DNA of 64,000 nucleotides, from positions 124,001 through 188,000 of the forward strand of contig JAJNNX010000002.1 in assembly GCA_023159155.1 (NCBI GenBank). The letters are read 5' to 3'. The DNA comes from Ustulina deusta (lineage: Eukaryota; Ascomycota; Sordariomycetes; Xylariales; Xylariaceae). Below the pieces are notes generated by a model, which ran no database searches, was not told the DNA's origin, and saw only the letters and a program-made list of their open reading frames with translations. The position numbers and the translations under genes were made by a program. The stretch's first letter is position 1; every line of letters begins with the position of its first letter. Below, in pieces: positions 33,306-49,600 of the stretch.

Positions 33306-36300
33306 TGTTATAATCAGTCAAATAAAACTTCTATAGCTAGTTTATTAATACTATAAACAAAGACTCTAAACTAAAAAAAAAAAAAAAAAAAAAAAAAAAA
33401 GAAATCAAAGTTTATAAAATAAGTAAATATAAACTCTATATATATAGCTGCAAAATTAGGTTAGTCCATACATAGACTTTCTATTTTATTACTATATAGG
33501 TCTAGAGTTTTTATAAGTTTTGCTAAAACTATACTAACTATTATACTATTTCTTTCTAAAACTAAAAGTTTAAATATAGTTTTAATTTAAAATTATTAAT
33601 AATATTAAGTTTATATAATTTTTTTATATTATACTGCTTTATTATTATTTTTATAATTGTTTGTAAACTTATTAACTATTACTATATATATTTATTTTTA
33701 TAATTTTATAAAAAATTTAAAAACTTTTTTATAAGTTTTATAAAATTAGTTAAGTTTAATTAGTATATTTTTAAAATTTTAAGCTATATACTAAATATTA
33801 TTAAAATTATAGCTTTTTTAAGCAATTTAGTATTATAACTTTTTATTTTTTTTATATATTTTTAATTATTTGATTTATTTAATTTTAAATTCTGCTTTAC
33901 TATTAATATTTTTAGCTAAAAATAATAATTAAATTTATTAAAATAAAAAGTTATTATTTATTTTTTATAATTAGTTAGTATAAAATAAGTTTTTTATTTT
34001 ATAAAAATTAAACAAATCAAAAATATAGCTAAATTTTTATTTTTTTAAAATTTTAAAAAATTTAACTAATTAGGAGTCCAATCTAATAATTAGTACTTAC
34101 ATTACAAAACTTTTTTTTTTTAAAAAAACTTTGTTTTTTATTTTAAAATCTACTAAGCATTTTTTTTTATTAGTTTATAGCTCATATTATTTTTTAAACG
34201 TTTTAGGTTTAATAAATTAGTTTAAGCGCTTATTGCTTAATATTAAAATTTATAATAGTTTTATTAATATTTATTATTAAAAAGTTTTATATTTTAATTT
34301 TTATTATTATTTTTAATAATAATATATTAATTAATAAATACTATAAAAAATTATATATAAAATCTAAAGCAAAAAAATAAATATTTTAATTATTTTAGTA
34401 TTTATTAATATAAAAATAAAATTATTAGTTTAGTTTTTAATTAATTAATTTTATTACTTTTTAAGTTTAAAAGTAATAAATATTACTAAAATAGTATTTA
34501 ATACTTATAAAATTATTAATTATTACTATAAACTTAAAAATAAATAGTTCTATATTATTTAATATTTATATATTTAATATACTAAAAAATTTATATAAAC
34601 TTTTATAATATTATATAATTAATAACTCTATAATATTTATTTTTTTATTAAATAAAATTATAATCAAATAACTAAACTTGTTTATAAATATTTATATATA
34701 ATTATAACCCTATTAGTTAAATAGTATATTTTTGCTATTTATTATTATATATTGCTATATTATAGCTAATATAAATAATAAATAAATAAAACTAAAAGTT
34801 TTATTTTATAATATTTTATTTTTTTTATAATTATAATAATTATATATATATTATTTATAATTATATTTTAAATAAAACTAATAATATTTTTGTTTTAATA
34901 TTTTAATTGTTATATATTAACTTTAATATATAATAATTAAAAATATATAAACTTTTTAAATTAAAGCTATATAAAAAAAAATAGTCCTATTTAAAATAAC
35001 TTTAAATATATATAGTTTTTTATTTTTATTTTCTAGCTTTTATAGCTAGTTTTTTTATTTAATTAGATTTATTAGGTTAGTTTTTTAAAAAATATTAAAT
35101 AAAAAATCTATAATTAATATAAAACTTAATATTTTATTAAGTAGGACTAATATTATTATTTATTTTTTAGCTTTTTTAATTTTAATTATAAAAAGCTTGG
35201 CTATTTTTTTTAATAAAATATTAGCTATTATATTTTTTTGTTTTAATTAGTATTAAAAAATAATATTAAAGTTTAATAAAAAGTTAGCTCAGTATATTTA
35301 TTATATTAATAAAATCTACTTATTTAAAAAATATAATAAAACTTAATAATTAGTTATTATAAAAAACTTAGTTTTAAAAAGTTTTAAGTAGTAATATTTT
35401 AAAGTTTATATTATTACTAAAAGTTTATAGTTTTAAATTAAGTAAACTTGCTTAGTTAGTATTATTGTTTTAAAAAAATACTTTATAAATTTCTAAGTTA
35501 TATTTTTTTATTATTATTAAATAATTTTTTTTATTATATTATATAAAATATTTATTTTTATTTATATTAGTTAGCTAAGCTTAAAAAAAGCTAAAATAAA
35601 TATTTTATAAGCTAATAGTTTTATATGTTTAAAAACTTGTTTTTATTTTAGTCCTATTATAAATAGCTTGTTTTTTTTTAATAATTAATTTAAAAAAGTA
35701 GCAATTTTACTAGCATAATAAATAAATATATAAATATAATTATAAAGTTTAAAAAATAACTAGATTAATTTAGTATTTTTAAAATTACTAAAGTCCTAAT
35801 TTAAAATTGCTTAAATTTTAGTAAAATTAATTTTAATATTTATTTTAGCTTTTATAACTATTTTTAAATAATTAATAATAAATATATTAAAATAAAACTT
35901 TTTAATATTTTTTTAATATTTAGCTTAATATAAGCAGTAAATTATTTTTTTATAATAGGTTTAGTATTATTTTTTAGTTTTAAAATAAATTAAAATATTA
36001 TGTATATAAATATTTATAAACTTATTTAAAAGTTTTTAGATTTATATATTAATAAAAGCTTGCTATTAAACAGGTTTTACTTTTAAACCAAAAAATAAAA
36101 CCTTTTATTAAAACATTCTTTTATAAGTTTAAAAAAAAATAAAAAAAAATAATTTTATAATTAATAATAATTAATAAAAAACTTTAATAATATTTAGTTT
36201 AGCAAATTAAATAATATTATAATAATTAAATATAATATTACTAATATTTAAAACTAATATAATTTAATTTTTTAAATATATATTTTTTTATTAATAATTA

Positions 36301-39300
36301 ATTATAAACTTATATTTAATTAATCTAGATTTAAATATAAATAAAATAAAAATAATATTTAAATTTATATTTTATTTAATAAAATTTATAACTAATAGTT
36401 TATTTATAAACTTTTTTTTAAATAAAATAAACTATATAAATATATAATATTAATAAAAACTAAAAGTATATTTTTTATTATTAAGTTTTAGTACTATATT
36501 AAACTTTAGTTATAATAATAATAAAGTTTTAGATTTTTTTTTTAAAAAAACCCTTTTTAAGTATAATAACTAAAAAAATAAAAAGTTTTGTACTAACTTT
36601 ATATACCGGAAATTTTTTTTTTTTTAAAATAAGATCGGTTTATTATTAAAAGTTTTTTATAATACTACTTAATTAATTTAAATTTATTTTTTTTGCAAAA
36701 TATTAATTATTTTTAAATTTTTTTTAAATAATTTAATATAATTATTTCTAGTTATTATAAACTTAATTATAATAAGTTTTTTTAAAGTTTTTTTAGTTAG
36801 TTATTTTTATTTATTTTAATAGAAATAATTCTAAAAGTTTTATATAATTTTTTTAATAATAGCTTAGTTTTTTTTTTTTTTAAAGTTATTATATAGATTT
36901 TTTTTATTTTAGGTTTAAAGGTCCTAAGTTTTTTTTTTTTTTTTTTAATTTTAATTATTTTTAAAATAATTATTTTATTTCTAAAAAGTTATTTTAATAT
37001 TTAATAATATTTTTTTAATGCTTAATTATATTAATTTATATTTTTTTATATTTTTAAGTTTATATTTTATTATTTATAATTAAAAAGCTTAATTATAATT
37101 GTTAGCAAAAATTAAACTAATAAAAATAAATTATTTAGCTAAATTAATTATTATTTTTAAGTTTTTATTAAAATATTTTATTTTATTAATTATTTAATAC
37201 TAATAATAATATTATAATTAAAATTAATAATTTAAAACGTTTAGTTTTTAAATTATTAATTATTAATTTTTATAATATATATTAAATATTTATAAATTTT
37301 ACTAACTATTTTACTTTAATAATTATAAAACTTTTAAAGTTTAACTAACTAAACTATTTATATTTTTAATTATTACTTAATTTATTATATAAATTTATAA
37401 CTAATTATTAAAAAAATATAAGCTTTAATATTATATAAAACTAAAGTTTTTATTTTAATATTATTAATTTATAATTAAATAAATATTTTAAAAATAATTA
37501 ATTTATTTTAATTATATATTTTAATTAAAATAAATAAAAAAACTAATAAAAAAACTTTTATTAGTTCTATTTATTTTTTAAGTTAAATAAATTACTAGAA
37601 TTATTTTTATTAAAGCTTTTTTTTGCTAATTAAATATTTAAGATTTAAAGCTTTTAATTAAAGCAATTAATTAATATATATATATATTTTTTTTATAAAT
37701 AAAACAAGTTTTATTATTTTAATAAGTTTTTTTTTTTTATATAATTAATGCTTATTTTAACTATTTTAAAATAAATATTTTAAAACTTTTAAAGTTAATT
37801 AAAAATTAATAAGCTAGTTTGCTAAAAATTTAATTATTTAAATTAGATTTTTATTTAATTAAACTAGCAAACTTAGTTTATTAATAATTTTTATAAACTT
37901 ATTTAATATTATATATTAATTTAATAATTTTATTAATAAATAATTTATAAAAAATATTTAAATTTATAAAAACTTTATATAAATTTTTTTTTAAATTTAT
38001 ATAAAAATAGTTTTATAATTTATATTTTTATTATAACTTAGCTAATTAATATTTTTAAATTAAACTATTAAATATAAAAATAAACTTATTAATATTTTTA
38101 TTAGTTTTATATATATAAACTTAAAATATTTTATAAACTATAGCTATTTAATTAAAATTATCATAAATTTTTAATAAAACTTAAATTATTTTAGTAATAT
38201 TACTAAATAATTTTTTAGTTAAATAAAAATATATTTTTATTAATTTTTTAGTATATTTTTTTAATTAGTTTATAATATATTAAAATTAGCTATTTTTAGT
38301 TCAGAACATAGTAATATTTTTATTTAGCTTTTTTATTAGTTTATAAACCTAGTTATTAAACAAAGCTTTATTTTTTATAAACTTATTAAGATTAGTTTTT
38401 TATATTTTAGCTTTTTTAATATAAATAAAGTTTAAAGCGCTAAAAAATAAACTAATAAAATAAAAAATAAATAAAGCAGTAAAACTAAAAAGTTTAAAAT
38501 TAATGCCTTTAAATATACTTTTTACTATTAAATTATAGTTATTTTTTAAAAGTACTAAAATAAATATATTAAAAAAATTCTGCTAAAACTAATATAAAAT
38601 TATAAGTTTGTATAGCTATAACGTTTAGTACTATATTTCTAAGTATATTATTTATTTTAAATAGTTTTAGTTCTAGTTTAGATTTTGCTTTTTTAGGTTT
38701 TAACTTTTTGTTTTTTTTGGATTCTTTTTTAAATATTAGTTCGCCTAAAGCGTTTGCAAAAAAGTCTAGTACTTAATCTTTTTCTTTTTTTACTAAAGAA
38801 AAGATTTTAGGATTATCCGATAGTAAGGGGCTAGAGTTGTTCTAATTGTTTAAGGACTAGAAGTAGGATAGGGGTGTTTAAAGTTAGGTTTTTTATGGGT
38901 TGTTGGCCTTTAGGTAGCATAAGGGTCGAAGGTTTTATTAAGGTTATATTAAGGTTAGATTTGTATTATAAGATATGCAATCTTTTATATCGGGCATATA
39001 ACTAAAAAAAAAAGTTTATTTATGTTTTACTAACTATAGCAAAATAAAAAATATATATTTATTAAACATTTATTAGCAAATAATTAGTAAGCTTAAAGTA
39101 GTATTATAATTAGTTAAGTAAAACTTTTATAGCTAGTTTATTAATACTATAAACAAAAACTTTAAGCTAAAAAAAAAAAAAAAAAAAAAAAGAAGTCAGA
39201 GTTTATAAAATGGGTAAATATAGACTCTGTATATATAGCTGCAAAGTTAGGTTAGTCTATACAAAGACTTCCTATCTTATCGCTATGTAGGTCTAGAGTT

Positions 39301-39336
39301 CTTGCAGGTCTTGCTAAGACTGTACTAACTATTATA
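33306..39336 (+). mobile_element. LTR retrotransposon copy A (second family), RIP-mutated
   Basis: A 6031-bp copy. The 5' LTR spans 33306-33545 and the 3' LTR 39102-39336. Both carry the same landmarks: a purine (A)n run after aagctaaa, then tatatatagctgcaaa, and a ctaactattata end. It is flanked by the 5-bp duplication ataat (33301-33305 and 39337-39341). It sits inside element F. All coding capacity is lost to transitions, but about 38690-39000 and the 3' LTR keep many more G and C than the same parts of copies B and C, so RIP was uneven. It is probably a gypsy or copia element; superfamily cannot be told after RIP. Confidence 0.88.
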
Positions 39337-42300
39337 ATAATATAAATATAATAAAAAAAAATTAGCTATAAATTTTTATAAAATTTATATTTATATAGCT
39401 ATAAAACTTAGCACTTTAAATATTTATTAATATATTTTTTAAAATGTTTTAGCTTTTAATAAATATAAAATAATTATAAAAAATATATTAGTTTTTTATA
39501 ACTAATATAATTAAATCTATAAATAATATTTTAAAAATTAAGAAAATATAACTATAAAATATAAAAGCAGTCTATAGTAATATTTATTTAAAATTATAAT
39601 AAACTTTTATTAATATAAAAAAACAAGCTAGTTTAGTTCTAGAATACTAGTGCAGCTTTTTTTTTAATATATTTAATATTATTTTAAAAAAAAGGGTTTT
39701 TAAATAACTTTTTTAAAACTAATTTTTAAACTTTAGGTTAACTATAATTAATAAAACTAAGTTTTAGGTTAGATTATTTAGCAAAATATTAAAATTTGTA
39801 TTAATATTAAAATTATTTGATTTAAGATTAGCTGTTTATATTAGTAATAGTTAGATTTGCTATAATACTTAATATATAGCCTAGTATTTTTTATAATTAT
39901 CTAGCAATTAATTCAGACTATTAAGATTTATTAAATTAGAGTTAGTAATATAATATAAAAAGTTTTTTAAAAACTTGCTAAGTATATTAAAAATAATATA
40001 GTATTAACCCAGCTTATAAAAAACTTATACTTTGAATTAGCTAATATATTTTAGTGCTTAAACAATTTATTTATTAGTATTGCTTACTATTATAAAATTT
40101 ATAATATTTAATTGTTTTTATAAGCTTAGGATATTTTTATAATTAATAAAAATAATTAATAAAAAGATTTTTATAATATTAAACTAATATAACAGTTAGT
40201 ACAGTTTTAGCAAGACCCGCAAGAACTCCAAACCTATATAGTAATAAGATAGGAAGTCTATGTACGGGCTAACCCATAACTCTGCAGCCATATACATAGA
40301 GTCCATATCTACCCATTTTATAAATTTTGATTTTGATTTTTTTTATTTTTTTTTTTAGCTTAGAGTTTTTATTTATAATATTAATAAACTAGCTATAAAA
40401 GCTTTATTTAATTAATCGTAATACTACTTTAAGCTTATTAATTATTTATTAATAAGTATTTAATAAATATATATTTTTTATTTTATTATAATTAATAAAA
40501 CATAAATAAACTTTTTTTTTAATTATATATTTAATATAAAAAATTATATATTTTATAATATAAATCTAACTTTAATATAATTTTAATAAAACTTTTAATT
40601 TTTATATTATTTAAAAACTAATAATTTATAAAAAACCTAACTTTAAATATTTTTATTTTATTTTTAGTTTTTAAACGATTAAAATAATTTTAATTTTTAA
40701 GTATAGCTAGCTTTTTATTATTAAATAATTTTAAAAAAAAAATTTTTATAAAAAAAAAAAAAAAATTAAGTATTAGATTTTTTTATAAACGTTTTAGGCG
40801 AATTAATATTTAAAAAAATCTAAAAAAAACAAAAAATTAAAACTTAAAAAAATAAAATCTAAATTAGAACTAAAATAATTTAAAATAAATAATATATTTA
40901 AAAATATAGTACTAAATATTATAATTATATAAACTTATAACTTTATATTAATTCTAGCAGAACTTTTTTAATAAATGAAAAAAATAAAACGCTAATTTTT
41001 TAAAATGTTTATTTCAATATTTTTAAAAAATAACTATAATTTAATAGTAAAAAATATATTTAAAAGTATTAATTTTAAATTTTTTAGTTTTATTATTTTA
41101 TTTACTTTTTATTTTATTAGCTTATTTTTTAGCGCTTTAAACTTTATTTATATTAAAAAAGCTAAAATATAAAAAATTAATTTTAATAAATTTATAAAAA
41201 ATAAAGCTTTATTTAATAACTAGGTTTATAAATTAATAAAAAAACTAAATAAAAATATTATTATGTTTTAAACTAAAAATAGCTAATTTTAATATATTAT
41301 AAACTAGTTAAAAAAATATACTAAAAAATTAATAAAAATATATTTTTATTTAACTAAAAAACTATTTAATAATATTATTAAAATAATTTAAGATTTATAA
41401 ATAATTTATTATAATTTTAATTAAACAGTTATTATTTATAAAATATTTTAAGCTTATATATATAAAACTAATAAAAATATTAATTTATAAAATTATAATA
41501 AAAATATAAATTATAAAATTATTTTAATATAAACTTAAAAAAAACTTATATAAAACTTTTATAAATTTAAATATTTTTTATAAATTATTTATTAATAAAA
41601 TTATTAAATTAATATATAATATTAAGTAAGCTTATAAAAATTATTAATAAATTAAACTTATTAGTTTAATTAAACAAAAATTTAACTTAAATAATTAAAT
41701 TTTTAGCAAACCTACTTATTAATTTTTAGCTAATTTTAAAAGTTTTAAAATATTTACTTTAAAATAACTAAAATAAATATTAATTATAAAAAAAAAAAAA
41801 ACTTATTAAAATAATAAGACCTGTTTTATTTATAGTAAAAAAAAACATATATTAATTAATTATTTTAACTAAAAGTTTAAAGTTTTAAATATTTAACTAG
41901 CAAAAAAAAGCTATAATAAAAATAGCTTTAGTAGTTTATCTGACTTAAAAAATAAATAGGACTAATAGAAATCTTTTTATTAGTTTTTTTATTTATTTTA
42001 GCTAAAATATATAACTAAAACAAATTAATTATTTTTAAAATATTTATTTAATTATAAATTAATAATATTAAAATAAAAACTTTAGTTTTATATAATATTA
42101 AAGCTTATATTTTTGTAATAATTAGCTATAAGTTTATATAATAAGTTAAATAATAATTAAAAACAAAAATAGTTTATTTAATTAAACTTTAAAAGTTTTA
42201 TAACTATTAAAATAAAATAGTTAGTAAAATTTATAAATATTTAATATATATTATAAAAATTAATAATTAATAATTTAAAAACTAAATATTTTAAATTATT

Positions 42301-43657
42301 AATTTTAGTTATAATATTATTATTAATATTAAATAATTATAGTTAAACTTTTTAGTTATAAATAATAAAATATAAACCTAAAAATATAAAAAAATATTAT
42401 TAAATATTAAAATAACTTTTTAAAAACAAAATAATTAGCTTAAAAATAATTAAAACTAAAAAAAAGCAAAAAAAACTTAAAACTTTTAAATTTAAAAGAA
42501 AAAAAGTTTATATAATAACTTTTAAAAAAAAAAAAACTGAACTATTATTAAAAAAATTATATAAGATTTTTAAAATTATTTTTATTAAAATAAATAAAAA
42601 TAACTAGCTAAAAAAATTTTAAAAAAGTTTATTATAATTAAGTTTATAATAATTAAAAATAATTATATTGAACTATTTAAAAAAAACTTAAAAATAATTA
42701 ATATTTTGCAAAAAAAATAAATTTAAATTAATTAAATAATATTATAAAAGATTTTTAATAATAAACCGATTTTATTTCTAAAAAAAAAAAAACTTTAAAT
42801 ATATAAAGTTAATATAAAGCTTTTTATTTTTTTAGTTATTATATTTAAAAGGATTTTTTTTAAAAAAAAATGTAAAATTTTACTACTATTATAACTAGGA
42901 TTTAATATAGTACTAAAACTTAATAATAAAAAATATACTTTTAAATTTTATTAATATTAAATATTTATATAGTTTATTTTAGTTAAAAAAAAGTTTATAA
43001 ATAAACTATTAGTTATAAATTTTATTAAATAAAATATAAACTTAAATATTATTTTTGTTTTATTTATATTTAAATTTAAATTAATTATTAATAAAAAAAA
43101 TATATATTTAATAAATTAAATTATATTAGTTTTAAATATTAGTAATACTATATTTAATTGTTATAATATTATTTGTTTTATAAAACTAAATATTATTAAA
43201 ACTTTTTATTAATTATTATTAATTATAAAATTAAATTTTTTTTTAAACTTATAAAAAAATATTTTAATAAAAAGTTTTATTATTTGGTTTAAAAATAAAA
43301 CTTGTTTAATAGCAAGTTTTTATTAATATGCAAATCTAAAAATTTCTAAATAAATTTGTAAATATTTATATAAATAATGTTTTAATTTATTTTAAAACTA
43401 AAAAATAATACTAAACTTATTATAAAAAAATAATTTATTGCTTATATTAAGCTAAATATTAAAAAAATATTAAAAAGTTTTATTTTAATATATTTATTAT
43501 TAATTATTTAAAAATAATTATAAAAACTAAAGTTAAGATTAGAATTAATTTTATAAAAATCTAAACAATTTTAAATTAAAACTTTAATAATTTTAAAAAT
43601 ATTAAATTAATCTAGTTATTTTTAAAGCTTTATAATTATATTTATATATTTATTTAT

Positions 43658-46600
43658 TGTTATGATTAGTTAAGTAAAGCTTTTATAGCTAGTTTATTAA
43701 TATTATAGACAAAGACTCTAAGCTAAAGAAGAAAAAAAAAAAAAAAAAAGTTAGAGTTTATAAAGTAGGTAAATATAAGCTTTATATATATAGCTGCAAA
43801 GTTAGGTTGGTTTATGTGCAGACTTTCTATTTTATTATTATATAGGTTTAAAATTTTTATAAGTTTTGCTAAAACTGTACTAACTATTATATTACTTTTT
43901 TTTAAAACTAAAAGTTTAAATATAGTTTTAATTTAAAATTACTAATAATATTAAGTTTATATAATCTTTTTATATTATATTGCTTTATTATTATTTTTAT
44001 AATTGTTTATAAATTTATTAATTATTATTATATATATTTATTTTTATAATTTTATAAAAAATTTAAAAGCTTTTTTATAAGTTTTATAAAATTAGTTAAG
44101 TTTAATTAGTATATTTTTAAAATTTTAAACTATATACTAAATATTATTAAAATTACAGCTTTTTTAAACAACCTAGTATTATAACTTTTTATTTTTTTTA
44201 TATATTTTTAATTATTTGATTTGTTTGATTTTAAATTTTATTTTATTATTAATATTTTTAGCTAAAAGTAATAATTAAATTTATTAAAATAAAAATTTAT
44301 TATTTATTTTTTATAATTAGTTAATATAAAACAAGTTTTTTATTTTATAAAAATTAAGCAAATTAAAAATATAACTAAATTTTTAGTTTTTTAAAATTTT
44401 AAAAAGTTTAATTAATTAAAAGTTTAATCTAATAATTAGTGCTTATATTATAAAATTTTTTTTTTAAAAAAAACTTTATTTTTTATTTTAAAATTTATTA
44501 AACATTTTTTTTTATTAGCTTATAGCTTATATTGTTTTTATATAAAAATTATTATATTATATATTATTTTTTAAATATTTTAAGTTTAGCAAACCAGTTC
44601 GAACATTTATTATTTAATATTAAAATTTATAATAGTTTTATTAATATTTCTTATTAAAAAGTTTTATGTTTTAACTTTTATTACTATTTTTAGTAGTAAT
44701 ATATTAATTAATAAATATTATAAAAAATTATATATAAAGTTTAAAACAAAAAAATAAATATTCTAATTATTTTAGTATTTATTAATATAAAAATAGAATT
44801 ATTAGTTTAATTTTTAATTAGTTAATTTTATTATTTTTTATGTTTAAAAATAATAAGCGCTACTAAAGTAGTACTTAGTATTTATAAGACTATTAATTAT
44901 TATTATAAATTTAAAAATAAATAGTTCTATATTATTTAATATTTATATATTTAATATATTAAAAAATCTATATAAACTTTTATAATATTGTATAGCTAGC
45001 AATTTTACAATATTTATTTTTTTGCTAAGTAAAGTTATAATTAGATAGTTAAACTTATTTATAAATATTTATATATAATTATAACTTTATTAGTTAAGTA
45101 ATATGTTTTTGTTATTTATTACTATATATTGCTATATTACAGCTAAAATAAGTAATAAATAAAAAAAGCTAGGAGTTTTGTTTTGTAGTATTTTGTTTTT
45201 TTTATAGTTATAATAATTATATATATATTGTTTGTAATTATGTTTTAAGTAAAGCTAGTAGTATTTTTGTTTTAATATTTTGATTATTTTGTATTAACTT
45301 TAGTGCATAGTAATTAAAAATATATAAACTTTTTGAATTAAAGCTATATAAAAAAAAATAGTTCTATTTAAAGTAACTTTAAATATATATAGCTTTTTAT
45401 TTTTATTTTTTAGCTTTTATAACTAGTTTTTTTATTTAATTAGGTTTACTAAATTAGCTTTTTAAAAAATATTAAATAAAAAGTTTATAATTAATATAAA
45501 ACTTAATATTTTATTAAGCAGGACTAATATTATTATTTGTTTTTTAGTTTTTTAAGTTTTAATTATAAAAAGCTTGGCTATTTTTTTTAATAAAATATTA
45601 GCTACTATATTCTTTTATTTTAATTAATATTAAAAAATAATATTAAAGTTTAATAAAAAGTTAGCTTAGCATATTTATTATATTAATAAAATCTATTTAT
45701 TTAAAAAATATAATAAAGCTTAATAATTAGTTATTATAAAAAATTTAGTTTTAAAAAGCTTTAAATAGTAATATTTTAAAGTTTATATTATTATTAAAAG
45801 TTTATAGTTTTAAATTAGATTAGCTTGCTTAATTAGTATTATTGTTTTAAAAAAATATTTTATAAGTTTTTAAGTTATATTTTTTTATTATTACTAGATA
45901 ACTTTTTTTGTTATATTATATAAAATATTTATTTTTATTTATATTAGTTAGCTAGGTTTAAAAAAAATTAAAACAAATGTTTTATAAGCTAGTAGTTTTA
46001 TATATTTAAAAGTTTATTTTTGTTTTAGTTTTATTATAAATAGCTTGTTTTTTTTTAATAATTAATTTAAAAAAGCAGTAATTTTATTAGTATAGTAAAT
46101 AAATATATAAACATAATTATAAAGTTTAAAAAATAACCGGATTAATTTAGTATTTTTAAAATTATTAAAGTTTTAATTTAAAATTGCTTAAATTTTAGCA
46201 AAGTTAATTCTAATTTTTATTTTAGCTTTTATAACTATTTTTAAATAATTAATAATAAATATATTAAAACAAAATTTTTTAATATTTTTTTAATATTTAG
46301 CTTAATATAAGCAATAAATTATTTTTTTATAATAAGTTTAGTATTATTTTTTAGTTTTAAAATAAATTAAAATATTATTTATATAAATATTTGCAAACTT
46401 ATTTAAAAGTTTTTAAATTTATATATTAATAAAAGCTTGCTACTAAATAGGTTTTATTTTTAAACTAAAAAGTAAAACTTTTTATTAAAATATTTTTTTG
46501 TAAATTTAGAAAAAAATAAAATAATATAATTTTATAATTAATAATAGTTAATAAAAAGCTTTAATAATATCTAGTTTAACAAATTAAATAATATTATAAT

Positions 46601-49600
46601 AATTAAATATAATACTATTAATATTTAGAGCTAATATAATTTGATTTTTTAAATATAAATTTTTTTATTAGTAATTAATTATAAACTTATATTTAATTAA
46701 TTTAAATTTAAGTATAAATAAAATACAAGTAATATTTGAGTTTATATTTTGTTTAATAAAATTTATAGCTAGTAGCTTATTTATAAATTTTTTTTTAAAT
46801 AAAATAAACTATATAAATATATAGTATTAATAAAGGCTGGAAGTATATTTTTTGCTATTAAGTTCTAGTACTATATTGAACCCTAGTTATAATAATAGTA
46901 AGGTTTTAGATTTTTAAAAAAAAAAAACCCTTTTTAGATATAATAGCTAACGAGGTAAAAAGTTCCGTACTAACTCTATATACTAGATGTCACAATTAGT
47001 TAAATAAAGCTTCTATAGCTAGTTTATTAATACTATAAATAAAGACTCTAAGCTAAAAAAAAAAAAAAAAAAAAAATCAAAATCAAAATTTATAAAATAG
47101 ATAAATATAAACTTTATATATATAGCTGTAAAGTTAGGTTAATTTATATATAGACTTTTTATTTTATTGCTATATAAGTTTAAAGTTTTTATAAGTTTTA
47201 CTAAAACTATACTAACTATTATATTATTTTTTTTTAAAACTAAAAGTTTAAATATAGTTTTAATTTAAAATTATTAATAATATTAAGTTTATATAATCTT
47301 TTTATATTATACTACTTTATTATTATTTTTATAATTATTTATAAATTTATTAATTATTATTATATATATTTATTTTTATAATTTTATAAAAAGTTTAGAA
47401 GTTTTTTTATAAGTTTTATAAAATTAATTAAATTTAATTAGTATGTTTTTAAAATTTTAAGTTATATATTAAATGTTATTAAAATTATAGTTTTTTTAAA
47501 CAACCTAGTATTATAATTTTTTTGTTTTTTTTATATATTTTTAATTATTTAATTTGTTTAATTTTAAATTTTGCTTTATTATTAATATTTTTAACTAAAA
47601 GTAATAATTAAATTTATTAAAATAAAAAGTTATTATTTATTTTTTATAATTAGTTAGTATAAAACAAGTTTTTTATTTTATAAAAATTAAGCAAATTAAA
47701 AATATAGCTAAATTTTTTTTTTTTTAAATTTTAAAAAATTTAATTAATTAAAAGTTTAATCTAATAGTTAGTATTTATGTTACAAAACTTTTTTTTTTAA
47801 AAAAAACTTTATTTTTTATTTTAAAATTTATTAAACGTTTTTTTTTATTAGCTTATAACTTATATTGTTTTTATATAAAAATTCCTATATTATATACTAT
47901 TTTTTAAATGTTTTAGGTTTAGTAGACTAGTTTAAGCGCTTATTATTTAATATTAAAATTTATAATAGTTTTATTAATATTTATTATTAAAAAGTTTTAT
48001 ATTTTAATTTTTATTATTATTTTTAGTAATAATATATTAATTAATAAATATTATAAAAAATTATATATAAAATCTAAAATAAAAAAATAAATATTTTAAT
48101 TATTTTAATATTTATTAATATAAAAATAAAATTACTAGTTTAATTTTTAATTAGTTAATTTTATTACTTTTTAAGTTTAAAAATAATAAATATTACTAAA
48201 ATAGTGCTTAGTACTTATAAAACTATTAATTATTACTATAAACTTAGAAATAAATAGTTCTATATTATTTAATATTTATATATTTAATATGTTAAAAAAT
48301 CTATATAAACTTTTATAGTATTGTATAGTTAGTAATTTTGTAATGTTTATTTTTTTGCTAAATAAAGTTGCAATTAAATAGCTAAACTTGTTTATAAACA
48401 TTTATATATAATTATAACTTTATTAGTTAAATAATATGTTTTTGCTATTTATTATTATATATTGCTATATTACAGCTAAAATAAATAATAAATAAAAAAA
48501 ACTAAAAGTTTTATTTTCTAATATTTTGTTTTTTTTATAATTATAATAATTATATATATATTATTTATAATTATATTTTAAATAAAATTAATAATATTTT
48601 TATTTTAATATTTTAATTGTTTTATATTAATTTTAGTATATAATAATTAAAAATATATAAACTTTTTAAATTAAAGCTATATAAAAAAAAATAGTTTTAT
48701 TTAAAATAATTTTAGATATATATAGTTTTTTGGTTTTATTTTTTAGCTTTTATAGCTAGTTTTTTTATTTAATTAGGTTTACTAGGTTAGCTTTTTAAAA
48801 AATATTAAATAAAAAGTTTATAGTTAATATAAAACTTAGTATTTTATTAAGTAGAACTAATACTATTATTTATTTTTTAGTTTTTTTAGTTTTAATTATA
48901 AAAAGTTTAATTATTTTTTTTAATAAAATATTAATTATTATATTTTTTTATTTTAGTTAATATTAAAAAATAATATTAAAGTTTAATAAAAAATTAGCCT
49001 AGTATATTTATTATATTAATAAAATCTATTTATTTAAAAAATATAATAAAGCTTAATAATTAGTTATTATAAAAAATTTAGTTTTAAAAAGCTTTAAGTA
49101 ATAATATTTTAAAGTTTATATTATTATTAAAAGTTTATAGTTTTAAATTTAGTAAGTTTGCTTAATTAGTATTATTGTTTTAAAAAAATATTTTATAAGT
49201 TTTTAGGTTATATTTTTTTATTGCTACTAAATAACTTTTTTTATTAAATTATATAAAATATTTATTTTTATTTATATTAGTTAGCTAGGCCTAAAAAAAG
49301 CTAAAATAAATATTTTATAAACTAGTAGTTTTATATATTTAAAAGCTTATTTTTATTTAAGTTTTATTATAAATAGCTTGTTTTTTTTTAATAGTTAATT
49401 TAAAAAAGCAGTAATTTTATTAATATAATAAATAAATATATAAATATAATTATAAAATCTAAAAAATAACCGGATTAATTTAGTATTTTTAAAATTATTA
49501 AAATTTTAATTTAGAATTGCTTAGATTTTAGCAAAATTAATTCTAATCTTTATTTTAGTTTTTATAATTATTTTTAAATAATTAATAATAAATATATTAA

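Noticed and set aside
39342..40182. CRISPR array or tandem repeat in the AT-rich block
   Set aside because: Repetition is only low-complexity AT sequence; no regular repeat-spacer pattern is seen and the organism is a fungus.
43658..46987. Separate truncated element at 43.7-47.0 kb plus another at 53.1-55.6 kb
   Set aside because: The two pieces are collinear with copy A and share the tttat duplication at their outer ends, so they are one element split by copy C.
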